The position numbers and the translations under genes are program-made. A stretch of 64,000 nucleotides of DNA, taken from Sepiola atlantica (taxonomy: Eukaryota; Mollusca; Cephalopoda; Sepiida; Sepiolidae). The stretch lies in NCBI GenBank assembly GCA_963556195.1, contig OY744525.1, positions 58,812,610 to 58,876,609 of the forward strand. Reading direction: 5' to 3'. This document shows, in pieces, positions 41,170 to 52,546 of this stretch (positions within the stretch are counted from its first letter, which is position 1; every line of letters starts with the position of its first letter). Under the pieces are notes generated by a model that was not told the DNA's origin, did no database searches, and worked only from the letters and a program-made list of their open reading frames with translations.

Positions 41170-42665
41170 TATTTTTTATTTTCCCCCCTTACTACATTCC
41201 TGTTATCTGTCTGCGAGTCTTTTGTTTACAGAGAGAGGGGCAGCCATCTTGAATTCGTATTCCTTTTTTGAGAAGGGTGGTATCTCCAGAAATGATTAAA
41301 AGATGTTACACCATTTTTATTAATATTTAGCGGTAAGTATCATATTTACTGATTTGATATGTGAAAGATCTTTTGAAAAATAAATAGATTTTCTGAAGAT
41401 TCATAAACCAAATGTTGTTTTCAATCGTTTATTTTTGTTCATCCTTTCTTTTACCATTCTGCATTGCTATCAGCCTGCATATATACCCAGCCTTTCATAT
41501 TTACCAGCAATGATTCAAGGAAACTACCTTTCTCTTTTATATATATAGTGCGTCAGGTATGTTGAAAAGAAATTAATAAAGTGCTCGATCATAAGAATGC
41601 AAGAGCTATAGGGACCTCCAAAGCTAACCATAGAATTAAACCCCCTTCTATATGTAACACAATGTAACTTTAATATATGTTAATATTATCATCATAACTT
41701 ATTTACCATTTAAAATAAGAAACATAAAATAAACTGCTGATGATTTTTAAACATTTTTTTTCAGTGTACGAAAATAATGAAAATGAGAAACTAAAAGTGT
41801 CTGTACTTTATTTACAACATTTCTATGTAGTGACCAATTTTTATGTGCTAACACCCGTGTGTTTAATAAATCTAGCAAAAATCAAGTAATGGTCAGATTT
41901 TTACGAAATTTTCAATACTTATGCATTATTGGACTAATTTATCTTTAATAAGCTTTTTTTATGTAAAATATATTAGAGAAAATATTTTTTCTACGTGATT
42001 CCCTCTCTTATTTCATTTTATGAAATCTGAACAAAATATATTCTGATCGATCGTACTTTACATGTTATATAAAGCGAAAGAGTCGTAAAAAGCACATCAG
42101 ATTTACCTATTTTTTTTTATTGGTAAACATTTTTGGGTAAAGTATCCATGAATTCATAAATAAAAAGTGTAAAGTTTACTGTAAAAAATAGCCCCCTCCC
42201 CCCGCTGTAGAAAAAAAAATCGAATTTCGTACTAAAATCCCAAGATAAAGAACGGGTTTCTTTCCCAGTTCGATAATTTAATGTTTAGATAAACTATTTT
42301 ACTCTAAAACCACTTCCTATATATAACTTTATTTTGGGGAGATTTAAAACAAAGAATTAAAAACGCATTTAAGCATCTTATGTAAAGTACGCACATAATG
42401 ATGACGTCATCGGTTTTGTTGTACGCTTTGGAAGTCCCTAGAGAGTTAAAATACAAACTCATGGACACTCCAGAGAAATCACCGAACGATAAAAGCGGTG
42501 ATGCTCGGCTTCCATTTTTTTTCGAACTGTCTTCATTCCGTGAGTCGCTGAGGGTTTGAAATTGGTTATAAAGGGACTTTTTTAAAAACAGTAAAGGTAT
42601 ACCCGTCTCAATGAAACCATGGTACATCTCTGGAATATGTAATGTATATGTTTTTTAATAAATAA
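41170..42665. other. No gene recognised
   Basis: AT-rich. The 107-residue minus-strand frame at 42304-42627 is protein-like but has no recognisable motif, splice context or repeat relation. Confidence 0.35.
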
Positions 42666-42667
42666 TT

Positions 42668-42670
<3 letters not shown>

Positions 42671-42722
<52 letters not shown>
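42671..42722. repeat. (AT)n microsatellite
   Basis: About 26 AT units, followed by (CACA/CATA) repeats. Confidence 0.95.
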
Positions 42723-42724
<2 letters not shown>

Positions 42725-43485
42725 TCACACACATACATACTCACACACATACAAGATGTTCACACCCGGCGTTCCCCAGGATTAGTTTTACTTTTATTAA
42801 TAATTTACATGACTGAAATGTAAAAAGATTAAAAAATTTGCGTCCTCTAAAAAAAGGTGAAAATTAGACTAAATAACGGGAAGTAACTCTGTATTTGTTG
42901 ATATAGAGTTACTTCCCTTTTTTAAAAAATAAAATGTCAATCAAATAGAAGGTAGTAAATTATTCTTTCAACTAACATTTATTGGAAGAGTGTCGTTAGA
43001 TTTGAATATCATTGATTTGTCGGCAAAATTAATCATTTGCATGACCAGATACGGCTCACTCCATTGCCTCGAATGTGTGCCTACAATTTGTTTGGAATAG
43101 CCACTGTCACATTACCACCACAGACACAACACACAAGTCTGTAACACTTCGACGGGCTTGGGTGGAGTTATCACGGGGGGTAGTGAGCAATTCATTATTC
43201 GTATCAGTTCCACTACAAAATGATATAAAAAAAATGATTAATACTAGCGTGACCCGTGGAAATTCCACAGTTGTATCCTTCATTTCTTGTATATTGCTGG
43301 CGGGCTTAACAGAATGACGACAAAAAATTATATGTAAAAATATAACTGTATATCCTTATATAGCTTCAGCAGAATAGATCTGGTGATGGGAGTCTATCTC
43401 CAAAACCCTTGTAGGAGTTTGCGACATATTTCTATTCTTCAGACGTCCGGTGCAAACGAAGACCTCATGATATTATTGTACCATC
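42725..43485. other. No gene recognised
   Basis: Short hairpin-type motif at 42880-42920 shared with 36.7 kb. No coding support. Confidence 0.35.
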
Positions 43486-43489
43486 TTTG

Positions 43490-43522
43490 GACAGAACAGA
43501 TACTACACTTTGATCCTAGTCT
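43490..43522 (-). mobile_element. U2-head fragment of a U2-SINE
   Basis: ACAGAACAGATACTACACTT plus TGATCCTAG is the reverse complement of U2 bases in the 5' head. No body is recognisable. Confidence 0.55.
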
Positions 43523-43524
43523 GA

Positions 43525-44048
43525 AAACCAAGGTAGTGTATTTTCGTTCGAGTTTCACGTTTGACACAGAAGCAGCATCAGATGAAATTTATAAAATTAT
43601 TTTTTTTGTATTGCAGTTTTGGCAATGGGGCGATCCCATTAAAAAAAAAAACATGTGGAGGGTGATAACGTACGTACGAACATGAAAGTATCCTAGTGTA
43701 GTATTATATAGATTAGTTGAAAAAACAAACGATCGTCTTAAGAATCTGCTTTTATTAGCTCGTTTTAAATCTTAATTCTAACATCCCCGCGCTGATGAGT
43801 GACAGTTGAAAGAAAATCTTTTTAAAAGACAATTTACTAACAGAAACCCACGTTTATAATCTAGTTTTAAATTTTGTTTCCATTAAAATTTAAAAAATAT
43901 ATTATTCAATAAATTAAAAAAAAACAAAAAAACTTTGTGTTGTTATTGGTCAAACATCAGTTTATTTAGATTATTAAAAAAATAATTTTGTAAATATTAC
44001 ATGTTTAATTTTTATGAAGGAAGTGCATTTTACTATGTAATTTCATTG
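43525..44048. other. No gene recognised
   Basis: AT-rich, with A-runs at 43636 and 43917. Confidence 0.4.
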
Positions 44049-44049
44049 T

Positions 44050-44608
44050 ATAGAGTGACTCCCTCCCCCTCCCCTAAAAACACACCCATAGAATCGTTAA
44101 TAAAATTCACAATCCTTTCTGCAATCCAACCATATTTGGTACAAATAAACTTCAGTCTACACCTGACTTATCCATCATGTTTCAGTCATGAATACCTAAC
44201 AGTCTTTGTTTTATTGCCGTTCAATGATATGCGGCAATATTTTTGTGACAGTCTCATCAGTAGGAGGTGGGATGTTAAATGAGCTTCACACTCACCGGAC
44301 CTTAACCCTCAGATTTTTTTTTATCTGTGGGGTTATCTTAAAGATAATGTTCATCAAAACAATCCCCAGACTATCCCTGAACTGCAAAGGACCATCATCG
44401 CCCCAAATCAGGGCAGTGCCAAGACAGGAGTGTGTCAGAGTTATTGACACTCTTCCACGTCGTATCCAGGTGTGCCTATTATTGAACCCTCAAAAACAAA
44501 GACTGTTGGACATTCATGATTGAAACTTGGTGGACAAGTAAGGCATAAACTAAAGGTTATTTGTACCAAATATGGTTGGATTGCAAAAATGATTGTGCAG
44601 TTTACTAA
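44050..44608 (+). mobile_element. Mariner-family element, copy A (3' end truncated)
   Basis: A terminal region (GTGACTCCCTCCCCC ... CACAATCCTTTCTGCAATCC, ACCATATTTGGTACAAATAA) is followed by transposase pieces: LTHRTLTLRFFF (decayed SPDLNPxDFFLW), then GVILK/DNVHQNN, then RQECVRVIDTLPRRIQVCL. 'SPDLNP...FFLWGYLKD' is the mariner signature carrying the last catalytic Asp region. It ends in inverted terminal-region sequence (GTACCAAATATGGTTGGATT). Confidence 0.7.
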
Positions 44609-45090
44609 TCATATTTGGTACAAATAAACTTCAATCTATGCCTGACTTGTTCACCAAGTTCCAGTTATGAATGTTCAACAGTCTTTGTTTTATTGTCGTT
44701 TAATGATATGCAGAGATACTTTAGTGATCAGTAGGAGGTGTGATCCTGAATGGGCTTCACACTCACCGAACCTCAACAGCCAACACTTTTTATCCGTAGG
44801 GTTATCTCAAAGATAATGTCTATCAAAACAATCCTCAGATGATTCCCGAATTAAAAAGTCAATCACAGCCCAAATCATGTTAGTGCCAAAAGAGGAGCGT
44901 GTCAGAATTATTGACAATTTTAAACGTCGGATTCAGTTGTGCTTTTCATTGAACGGCGATAAAACAAAGACTGTTGGACATTCATTACTGAACCTTGGTG
45001 GACAAGTCAAATATAGACTTAACTCTTTATGGATTATGAATTTTGCTAACGATTCCATGGGTGGCATTTTGACGGTGAAATGACCCTGTA
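44609..45090 (+). mobile_element. Mariner-family element, copy B (tandem with A)
   Basis: Restarts at CATATTTGGTACAAATAAAC and repeats the same order. It keeps EERVRIIDNFKRRIQLCFSL and ends ATGGGTGGCATTTTGACGG...CCCTGTA, an intact-looking right terminus. Head-to-tail with copy A. Confidence 0.7.
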
Positions 45091-45869
45091 AATCAATCAT
45101 CCAAGTTACAACAAGTGTGTGTACAAACAGTACATAAGTCAGTGCTGGATTTACGTGTGCACTAAATAATCTGCAGCATAGGGCTGCACAATTGCGAGGC
45201 TTCATTAAAAAAATATATCTTTACATGAGGCTGTTATGCCGTGCACTGTTTGATAAAATAATTCATGATTTTGCAGGAGAAACATCCCGGAAAGGAATGT
45301 TTTAAATAGAAATTGGATTATTAATTATTAATAAATTTAGTTAATAAAGTTAGTTTAGTTTAAATATTTGGAATTAATACTTACGAATGGTTAAAGGGTA
45401 GTAATAATTTTCTATGCTGCAAATGGAATAAATCAATTGATTAATTATAAAAGAAATGTAATTGGATTAAGTTTTTAACCATCTGTAACATAACAAGATG
45501 CATTGTTTCTGTTTCAATACCCTTATCTATAAATAGCTATTCCGTTGTATATAACATTAAAGGGAGGTAATTCAGTATATATTCAAGCAGCAACAACAGC
45601 AGCGGACTGAAGTATAAGTATTGCTGTAAACAAGACAGCAACTATTTTTTCTAAGTGAATTTAATTAGAAAAGTTGGAGGTAATTTTGGAACCCACATTT
45701 GTAGAGGAACCGGGAGTTTGGATTTGTTTCACAATGTTTACAAAATATATGTTTTTGTGTGAGTAGAGTTAATTCTCTATTTACAAATGTATGTGCCATT
45801 TGTGGTGGAAAGATTATGTTTATGTTGATGCTTATGTTCGCTTGAATATATACAGAATTACCTCTCTTT

Positions 45870-46096
45870 GTGTTCCTATTTACTTGCCTTCCCCACGAGG
45901 GTTAAGTTAGACACAAGGTTGGTATTTTAATGTGGGTAAAAAAATCCAACTCCCCAAAAAGAGGCACTCTGGATTGGAACAAAAATAAAAATTACCTCAG
46001 TCTAGAAGTGATTTATCTTTCACTGACTGAGGACAGAATAGACTAAGTGTAGCATCAGAACAGATACTACACTTTGTTCCTAGGCAAAAGGCCAAT
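45870..46096 (-). mobile_element. U2-headed SINE, subfamily B, best minus-strand copy
   Basis: On the minus strand: head GGCCTTTTGCCTAGGAACAA then GTGTAGTATCTGTTCTGATG; body with CCAATCCAGAGTGCCTCTTT; tail CCTTGTGTCTAACTTAACCC ... GTAAATAGGAA. About 225 bp; ends coincide with the copies at 6805 and 11324. Lies inside the first tandem copy of the 45.6-47.7 kb duplication. Confidence 0.8.
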
Positions 46097-46440
46097 TTAT
46101 TTAGACAAAAATTAAAAATCACAATAAATAATACTTTATCTTAGGCATGACATCCTATTTGTTTTGGGGGATGGGGGGGGGGGGGTCGAATGTCATTTTT
46201 TGACAACAAAAACTTTTGCCTGCTCTAAACTAGACACTAGCACCAAAATACCGCATTCACTTCATGGCTTTAATCCTACTTTAAAGATCCCCAATAACCA
46301 AAAGGCCAAGGAAGAATTATTAGTGTTAAACACAAATAAATGGCTATTTATATATAATAATACTGTTCTTCCCTCTGTTTCAATATCTATAACTATAAAT
46401 AGCTATCTATTGCATGTAACAAAAATTTCACAATGGTCAC

Positions 46441-46460
46441 AATATATATATATATATATG
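46441..46460. repeat. (AT)n microsatellite
   Basis: Ten AT units. Confidence 0.9.
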
Positions 46461-47741
46461 CATTTGTCTAAGTAGAGCAAATTCTGTATTGAAAAATGTA
46501 TGTGTAATTTTATAGTGATAAATGTCATCTTTACGTTGTTATGTTGTATCTATCTGTTTGCCAAGCTACATCATAGTGAGTATCAGCAGGAGCTAACTTG
46601 AAGTATTAGTATTGTTTGTGAACAATTTTTGTTTTATAAGTGAGTTTAATTATAATGGTTGTAGGTAAGTTGGGGAGCAATAAAAAAAATGTAGGCTCGC
46701 ATTTTTTACAGCCTGGACACGCTAGTTAATGAATAATAACCATGAATAAGCTTTAAGAAAAATTTTTTTACCCCTAATATTTCTTTTAGAGAAGGGCCTC
46801 AAATTTCATATAGCATAGGACCTCAGCAGATGAAGTTCGGCCTTGGCGTAATCATTCTGGTAGTCTTCAATCATAATAAAATAAAATATCATTTATATCC
46901 GAAACCCCCAAGAATTCAGGCAGTGTATTTCTACCCGCACACATATCACCAGAATTCAAATTCTATATCAACATCGGTTGTAATATGATCGATCGTAAAC
47001 CACTCACTCACATCACATTAGATTCAGAGCAAGTCATTTCAACCATACAACTCTGACAAAATTATCTTTTTAGCGTAAAAATTGCTACTTTTTTTTGTAA
47101 AGGAACTGGGAGTTTTGTTTTGTTTCATAATGTTTACAAAATATATCTTTGTGCGTGAGTAGACTAAATTCTCTATTTAAATATGTTTAATATGTAGTGT
47201 TTATTTATGTTGCTATTTTTTTTTTCTATCTGTTAGTCTAGCGATATCATACAAAGTATCCACAGCAGCTAACTTGAAGTATCATTATTGTTTTGTAAAA
47301 GATCGACTTATTTTCAAGTGAGTTTAATTATAAAGATTGTAGGTAAGTTGAGGAGGAGGGGGGGGGCAATAAAAAAGTATGTTCTCATTTTTTTTACAGC
47401 ATGGCCACATTAGTTAATGAATAATAATCACGAATAAGCTTTAAGAAAAAAATTTTCCCTAATTTTCTTTATAGAGAAGGACCTCAAATTTAATATTGCT
47501 TAGGGCCTCAGCAGATGAAGCCGAAGCTTAGCTTAATCATTTTGGTATTCTTCAATCATAATAAAATAAAATATCATTTATACCCGAAACCCGCAAGACT
47601 TCAGGCAGTGTATTTCAACCAGAATTCAAATTCTATTTCAACATCGGTTGTAATGTGATCGATCGTAAACCACGCACCCACATCATATTAGATTCAGAGG
47701 ACTCTGAAAAAATTATCTTTTTAGTGTAAAAATTGCCGCTT

Positions 47742-47747
47742 TTTATT
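47742..47747 (-). terminator. Polyadenylation signal AATAAA
   Basis: AATAAA on the minus strand, 87 bases beyond the stop codon of the gene ending at 47834; a plausible 3' end. Confidence 0.4.
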
Positions 47748-47833
47748 TGAACATAAAAGACGACATTTTTCTTGACCACGCCCCATGGTGGCATCACATA
47801 GAGTTACAGTTACGCTATTAATATTTTTTTCTT

Positions 47834-48309
47834 TCATGTGAAAGCTAGATTTGGAGACTTTGGAGATTCTGGTTCTTGGACATAGTATTTAGAGGCTGAA
47901 GATTTCTTCTCTGGCGCTAACGGTTGTCCAAAATAATCCTGGTTTTGATGCGAAACAGACGGGTAACGTTCCTGATGGTGAAGGTACGACACTGTCGCTG
48001 ATGCGGGTGCTGACGTTGACATGTAACTCTGGTTGTCCGCCAGAAAGCTGCTGATACCTTTGCTTGTGCTGTCGCAGCCGCTGCGGCAGAGCTTGAGAAG
48101 TCCCTGCGACTGAGATCCAGCCTGCTGGTCTGCTGTCGAATGTTTAAAAGAAATCCACTGTTGGGAGGGGGATGAAGATTTGGATTTGTTGGCAGGTCTT
48201 ACGTCACTGAAACTGTTGAAAGTTCGTAGGATGTGTTTGATCTGGTTGCTGTGTGGTCGGTCGGTCAGCAAAGTACAGGGTTTGTTATAAATCTGAGAGG
48301 CAAAAAGAT
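47834..48309 (-). CDS. Terminal exon of the unidentified gene
   Basis: 476 nt to the TGA. A frame starting at 48328 would include intron bases, so the true boundary is the AG at 48310-48311. Ser/Gln-rich, with patches SSSPSQQWISF and HHQERYPSVSHQNQDYFGQP. Confidence 0.65.
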
Positions 48310-50824
48310 CTGAAAAACACGACCCCAAAAAAGAAAGAAAAAGAAAGAAAAAAAAAAAAGAAAAAAAAGAGAATTAGAATTCTTCGTTTCAAGATGTATC
48401 AAAATATATTTTCATTTATAAAAGCTCATTATTCCAAAAAATAAATTTTCTAAGATGTCGAGATGATCAGTAAAAAAAAAAAGGGTTAATTATATTATCG
48501 GTGAAATTTTACCCTTTTATTCCACGTTGCCAACACAAAAAAAAAAAATTAGATTCTATTTTTTTTTCTTTGTGATTATACGTCAATATCCTGGATATAC
48601 CTGGAAAAATTAAAAAAAATATATAAATATAATGTAAAATGATCACCCACTTCCTGACCAGAAAGCATTATTGTTCACCCAGCTATTGACCACATAGAGT
48701 TTAATGCAGCAGACGAATCTTTGCCATGTAAAACTTATGACCGATGTGCCTCATCCTCAATATGTGAAATGTAAAATGATCACCCACTTCCTAAACAGAA
48801 AGAAAAAACTTTTTACAAAAATAAAACTATATATTCAAACTAGGTATACCTGTAACATATTGGGTCACAACCACTGCCACTATTTATACCACTTTGTTTC
48901 AAAATTCATAATCATCGGTTAATTAGTTTAGGAGTAAATCCTATACATGCATACACACACACATATATATATATATACTAGACGTACGTATTCCATTCCC
49001 AAATTCATAAACTGTGACATATCTGTTAAGACATTCTTCTTGCATAACTGAAAATAATTACTATCTTCAGTATTATCCATAGCGATAGAGAGCGAGAGAG
49101 AAAGAGAGAGTGACTCTTTCTCTAAATTTCTCACTGACATATAAAAAATATTAAAGAGTGATTTCTCCCTTATTCGTTTATCGATAAAATTTGTTTTTCT
49201 TTTATAAGATTTTTGGTATAGGATATTTTCATTCCGTGATAGGTACGTACATCAAACAGATATTCCTCAGTTTTTTTTTTTCGAATGTCTCCGTAATTCT
49301 AGATAAGCACCTAAAAAAGCGTGTCTCATATTTATAAATCTCGGTTATTATTTTTAACCCACCCTTCATTCTTCTCTAAAGTAAAGTAATTAAACCTAAG
49401 GATTCCATACCTATTTTCATAATTGAGATCCGTTATTACTGTTTTTCCAGTTTTCATATTATATTTCAATTTTAGATAGATTCATTGAATTAAAACGATA
49501 AGTCAATTCAACAACGGACGATTTAAAGGCAGGGAGCATTTGCTTACATAATTATTTTTACCCACATTATTAAAATTGAAATCATTTCACTTTTCGAAAA
49601 AACAAAAAACAAAACAATAATTGTCGTTGTTATCCAATTTTCTTTCTTTTTATTATTTCTAAAAAGCAGACCCCCCTCCAAAAATAAAAGAAAAAAAAAC
49701 CCTATAGATTGGATGGGGGGGGGGGGGCTTCTGCTTCGACACAACTAACCGAGAGGATTAGTTTCAGCAGTGTTCTGAATACATTTTTAGTTTTATTTTG
49801 TTGTCTCCTTACTTAAAACATTGTAGGGACGCATATCTATAGAGTCGCTTTTAACAGTAAAAAACAAATAAATAAAATCAAACGTTACTGCGCATTCATT
49901 TGTCACGTAATTGTGTTGTTGTCGTCTACTATTTTTATTTTGGATCTTGCACTGTGCAATTTCTGGTGATTTCATAGGCTGAAGAATGTACTCGACGGAA
50001 CATGTTTTGTCATTGTATAAGAGAAATCAAGGTCGGGCTGACGAGGGAGCCGAGGAAGCCCCAGATGGAGAACATTGCCGGGTGCTTAGGTGGGTGGCAG
50101 AAGCAAATACAAACGTGAATTAACTTTAACAAGGAAAGCCTCTTTTTATCACACCTCACAATCTAGTGGCGGATGATCTCTTCTGTTCTCTACAGAAGAG
50201 ACGTCGTTAGTCTCTCTCTACTCGATCGTTATTTCCATGGAAGGTACTTGATTGAACTTCAATCTCTGGTTCTTTCCTGTAAGACATTAATACCAAGAAC
50301 TTATCTTTTTACCACAACTGCAATGAACCTTTTTTCTTTTTTTCTTCGCATGCCTAAAATCAAACACAATTTCCATGAACAGAGTTTCTTTCTAAGAACA
50401 TTCCATCCGTAGAACACGTTGCCACAAGATTGATTCTCTGAGGGTCACAACATGGTTCTCTTCAAATCTCATGTCAATAAACACTTGTCATAAACCGTCC
50501 ACATAAGTCATTAATCTTCATCCTCGAGTGCCTCTTAGCCTTGATAACTGGTGATTCATCAGTAAAAAAAAAAATATGTCACCTTCTTTAGTGCATTGGT
50601 AACCAATTACAACGTATTGCATATAATTGTAAATGTTTGAACAAGAAGTATTTCCGCTTACCGGGTATCTTCCTGCTGTAACCGGAATCTTCGTCTCTCC
50701 AGTTTTTTCTACAATCCATTTTATTATTGTTCGACGGCGCCTTGTTGAAGTTCTGACACACCGGAACCATCAATGCCCTATTGTCAATTGCTTTTGCATC
50801 ATTGCTTGCTCTCACTCCAATCTC
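47834..50824 (-). CDS. Unidentified protein, last two exons
   Basis: Join, on the minus strand: 50662-50824, 47834-48309. The donor (CCCG|GTAAGC) leaves one base, G, which with AT from the acceptor exon (TTTTTCAG|AT) makes an Asp codon, so phase agrees. The visible C-terminal 211 residues run from EIGVRASNDAKAIDNRALMV, through KMDCRKNWRDEDSGYSRKIP and DLFASQIYNKPCTLLTDRPH, to a Ser/Gln/Tyr-rich end YYVQEPESPKSPNLAFT before TGA. No membrane segment, zinc motif or known domain is seen. Upstream exons are not identified. Its composition suggests a largely disordered tail; I do not assign a function. Confidence 0.6.
48310..50158 (-). other. Intron of the unidentified gene (5' part), no other gene
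   Basis: Contains an A-rich run (48325-48370), (CA)/(AT) tracts at 48953-48976, a GA-rich run at 49085-49110 and a G-run at 49716. No exon-like frame. Confidence 0.4.
50159..50574 (+). mobile_element. LINE-tail-derived element, copy 2
   Basis: Starts CAATCTAGTGGCGGATGATC and shares RRDVVSLSLLDRYFHGRYL, CKTLIPRTYLFTTTAMN and FHEQSFFLRTFHP with the jockey C-terminal pattern. Ends CATCAGT plus an A run at 50563-50574. Lies in the intron of the unidentified gene, opposite strand. Confidence 0.7.
50662..50824 (-). CDS. Penultimate exon of the unidentified gene
   Basis: 163 nt between TTGTTGACAG and GTAAGC. Encodes EIGVRASNDAKAIDNRALMV then PVCQNFNKAPSNNNKMDCRK and NWRDEDSGYSRKIP. Charged, with Cys in two places; no recognised domain. 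Confidence 0.6.
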
Positions 50825-50989
50825 CTGTCAACAACAGTAGAAAGACAATAGAAAATAGCTTGATCAAATATCATCTCAAAGACAGAAGACAAAGAGGTGA
50901 CATTTTGGCTTGATATCTACAAGGAATAGATTACTGAGCCTTCAGCGACTTCTAGTTGGATAATTGGCTGAAGAGTCGCACAGTCTCTT

Positions 50990-51064
50990 CGGGTTAGGGT
51001 TAAGGTTAAGATTAGGTGTTAGGGTTGGGGTTAAGGTTGGGATTAAGGTTGGGGTTAGGGTTTC
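50990..51064. repeat. Degenerate telomere-like (GGTTAG)n tract
   Basis: GGTTAGGGTTAAGGTTAAGA and GGGGTTAAGGTTGGGATTAA: TTAGGG-like hexamers mixed with variants. Too degenerate to be a true telomere; an interstitial repeat. Confidence 0.7.
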
Positions 51065-51069
51065 AGGTT

Positions 51070-51848
51070 CTCTAACCACACATTCTTTTGAAACCAATTA
51101 GGAGAAGTGTTTTCCTTTTTTCTTGTACCGTATTAATTGCAATATAAGGTGTAGATATCATACCAAAGTAGATTCATGATACATAGATAACAAGCCAAAA
51201 CGGCACCGACAAAGAATAAACAAAACAACAACAACAAAAACATAGACATACATAGATGACAGGATGTTTAATCTAGATCCGATCCAGGACCGACACTAGA
51301 AGTTTATCACCCCACTCCCCTCCACAATCTATGGTACAGAAGCTCGACTTGAAGACTAATCTTTGTAAACAAACAAATCAATTTTGCTATTTTTAAGTGA
51401 CAAAAAACAAATAATTACCTTACTATTTAAAGACATGATACAGCTTGTGCAGTGACGTCATTTTAGCTTTGAATTTTTGTTTGCACAATTTTAAAACCTT
51501 ATACAGAAAAGAAATTTATATCTAAATATATACAGAAAATACATTTTTAAACCTTATGCAGAAAAGAAAATAATTTTTGTTGTTGCAAAGGAGACAACTG
51601 TTTTCATATTCAATTAAAAGTATGAGTCATTCCCCTTGCTGATTTTGATTTTTCTGTCATAATTGAAATAGGAGACCGCATAATTTAAAAAAATAAACTG
51701 CAGCAAAGTACGGTATTATAGTGCCAATAACATTGTACAACAATAACAAATGAAAGATTAACCAGTCAAAATCATGAAGTTAACCTCTATGTCAGCTTAA
51801 ATGCTATTTAGGTTCAACTTTTAAAATATCACAAGATAACTTTATATA

Positions 51849-51879
<31 letters not shown>

Positions 51880-52015
51880 AAGAAGAAATACAAAAAGATT
51901 GTAATTCTGAGACAGAACTTAAGTTTGGTCCAGATTAACGAACATGTGCCCGAACATTTTTAAAAAAATGTTGTTTCTGTTGAACGCGTCTCTATATAAT
52001 TTTTACGAACAATAT
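51070..52015. other. No gene recognised; (GAA)n tract
   Basis: Eleven to twelve GAA triplets at 51851-51886, otherwise AT-rich. Confidence 0.4.
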
Positions 52016-52017
52016 GG

Positions 52018-52366
52018 CAGTCCAAAATAAAATAATAGGAAAACTTATGGATATACTTACTTATCAGTGAAAAATATTAGCGTACACCAAAAATTACGGA
52101 AAATAAGCAAGTAGAATTTTCATAAAAATATAAAATTAATTTACTATTCTGAGTCAACGAACTCCGAACAATAAGACCGCATACTGTCTTCATATTAGAA
52201 TAAGGGAGATCATCTTCTACGACGCACTGGCTCTGAATAGTAAATTTTTTTTCTTATTAAAATTCTACTCGCTTATTATCCATAAATTTTGGTGTATATT
52301 ACTATTCTTCACTAATAAGTAAGTATATCCATAAGTTTTCCTGTTCTTTTATTTTGAACTGCCATA
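52018..52366. mobile_element. Large foldback element FB6
   Basis: Left arm contains AAAACTTATGGATATACTTA, ACACCAAAAATTACGG, AAGTAGAATTTTCATAA. The right arm is the inverse with changes (TAAGTATATCCATAAGTTTT). Arms about 140 bp; spacer about 70 bp with AATAAGACCGCATACTGTCT. Confidence 0.85.
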
Positions 52367-52433
52367 TTTTACATGTCTCTCTTTATAAATTAGCACCCAG
52401 TTTAATATCTAATAGAAAATATAAGTACGTAGA

Positions 52434-52546
52434 GTTACCGTTATTATTGGCCTTTAGTATTTAGTCATCATCATGACTCTACTTTCGGAAGAAAAAAACC
52501 TAGCCGACGGATGACGAAATACCAAAGGCCAATATTAACAGTAGCT
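52434..52546. mobile_element. Foldback element FB7
   Basis: GTTACCGTTATTATTGGCCT plus TTAGTATTTAGTCATC, inverse GATGACGAAATACCAAAGGC plus CAATATTAACAGTAGC. Arms about 40 bp, loop about 40 bp. Confidence 0.75.

Larger units (their letters stand above)
45600..47735. repeat. Tandem segmental duplication, three partial copies
   Basis: GCTAACTTGAAGTAT at 46594 and 47264 are 670 bp apart. The shared tract includes GAATAAGCTTTAAGAAAAA, CAGCAGATGAAG, CAGGCAGTGTATTTC and TGATCGATCGTAAACCAC in both. A diverged earlier copy begins about 45600 (ACTGAAGTATAAGTATTG, CACAATGTTTACAAAATATA, GAGTAGAGTTAATTCTCTAT) and is interrupted by the U2-SINE at 45870-46096. Confidence 0.85.

Noticed and set aside
42304..42627. 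107-residue minus-strand frame as a gene
   Set aside because: Protein-like composition but no recognisable motif, splice site or repeat support.
48312..48328. Methionine start for the Ser/Gln-rich frame ending at 47834
   Set aside because: These bases lie upstream of a strong acceptor site and spell the intron's pyrimidine tract; the exon joins in phase to 50662-50824.
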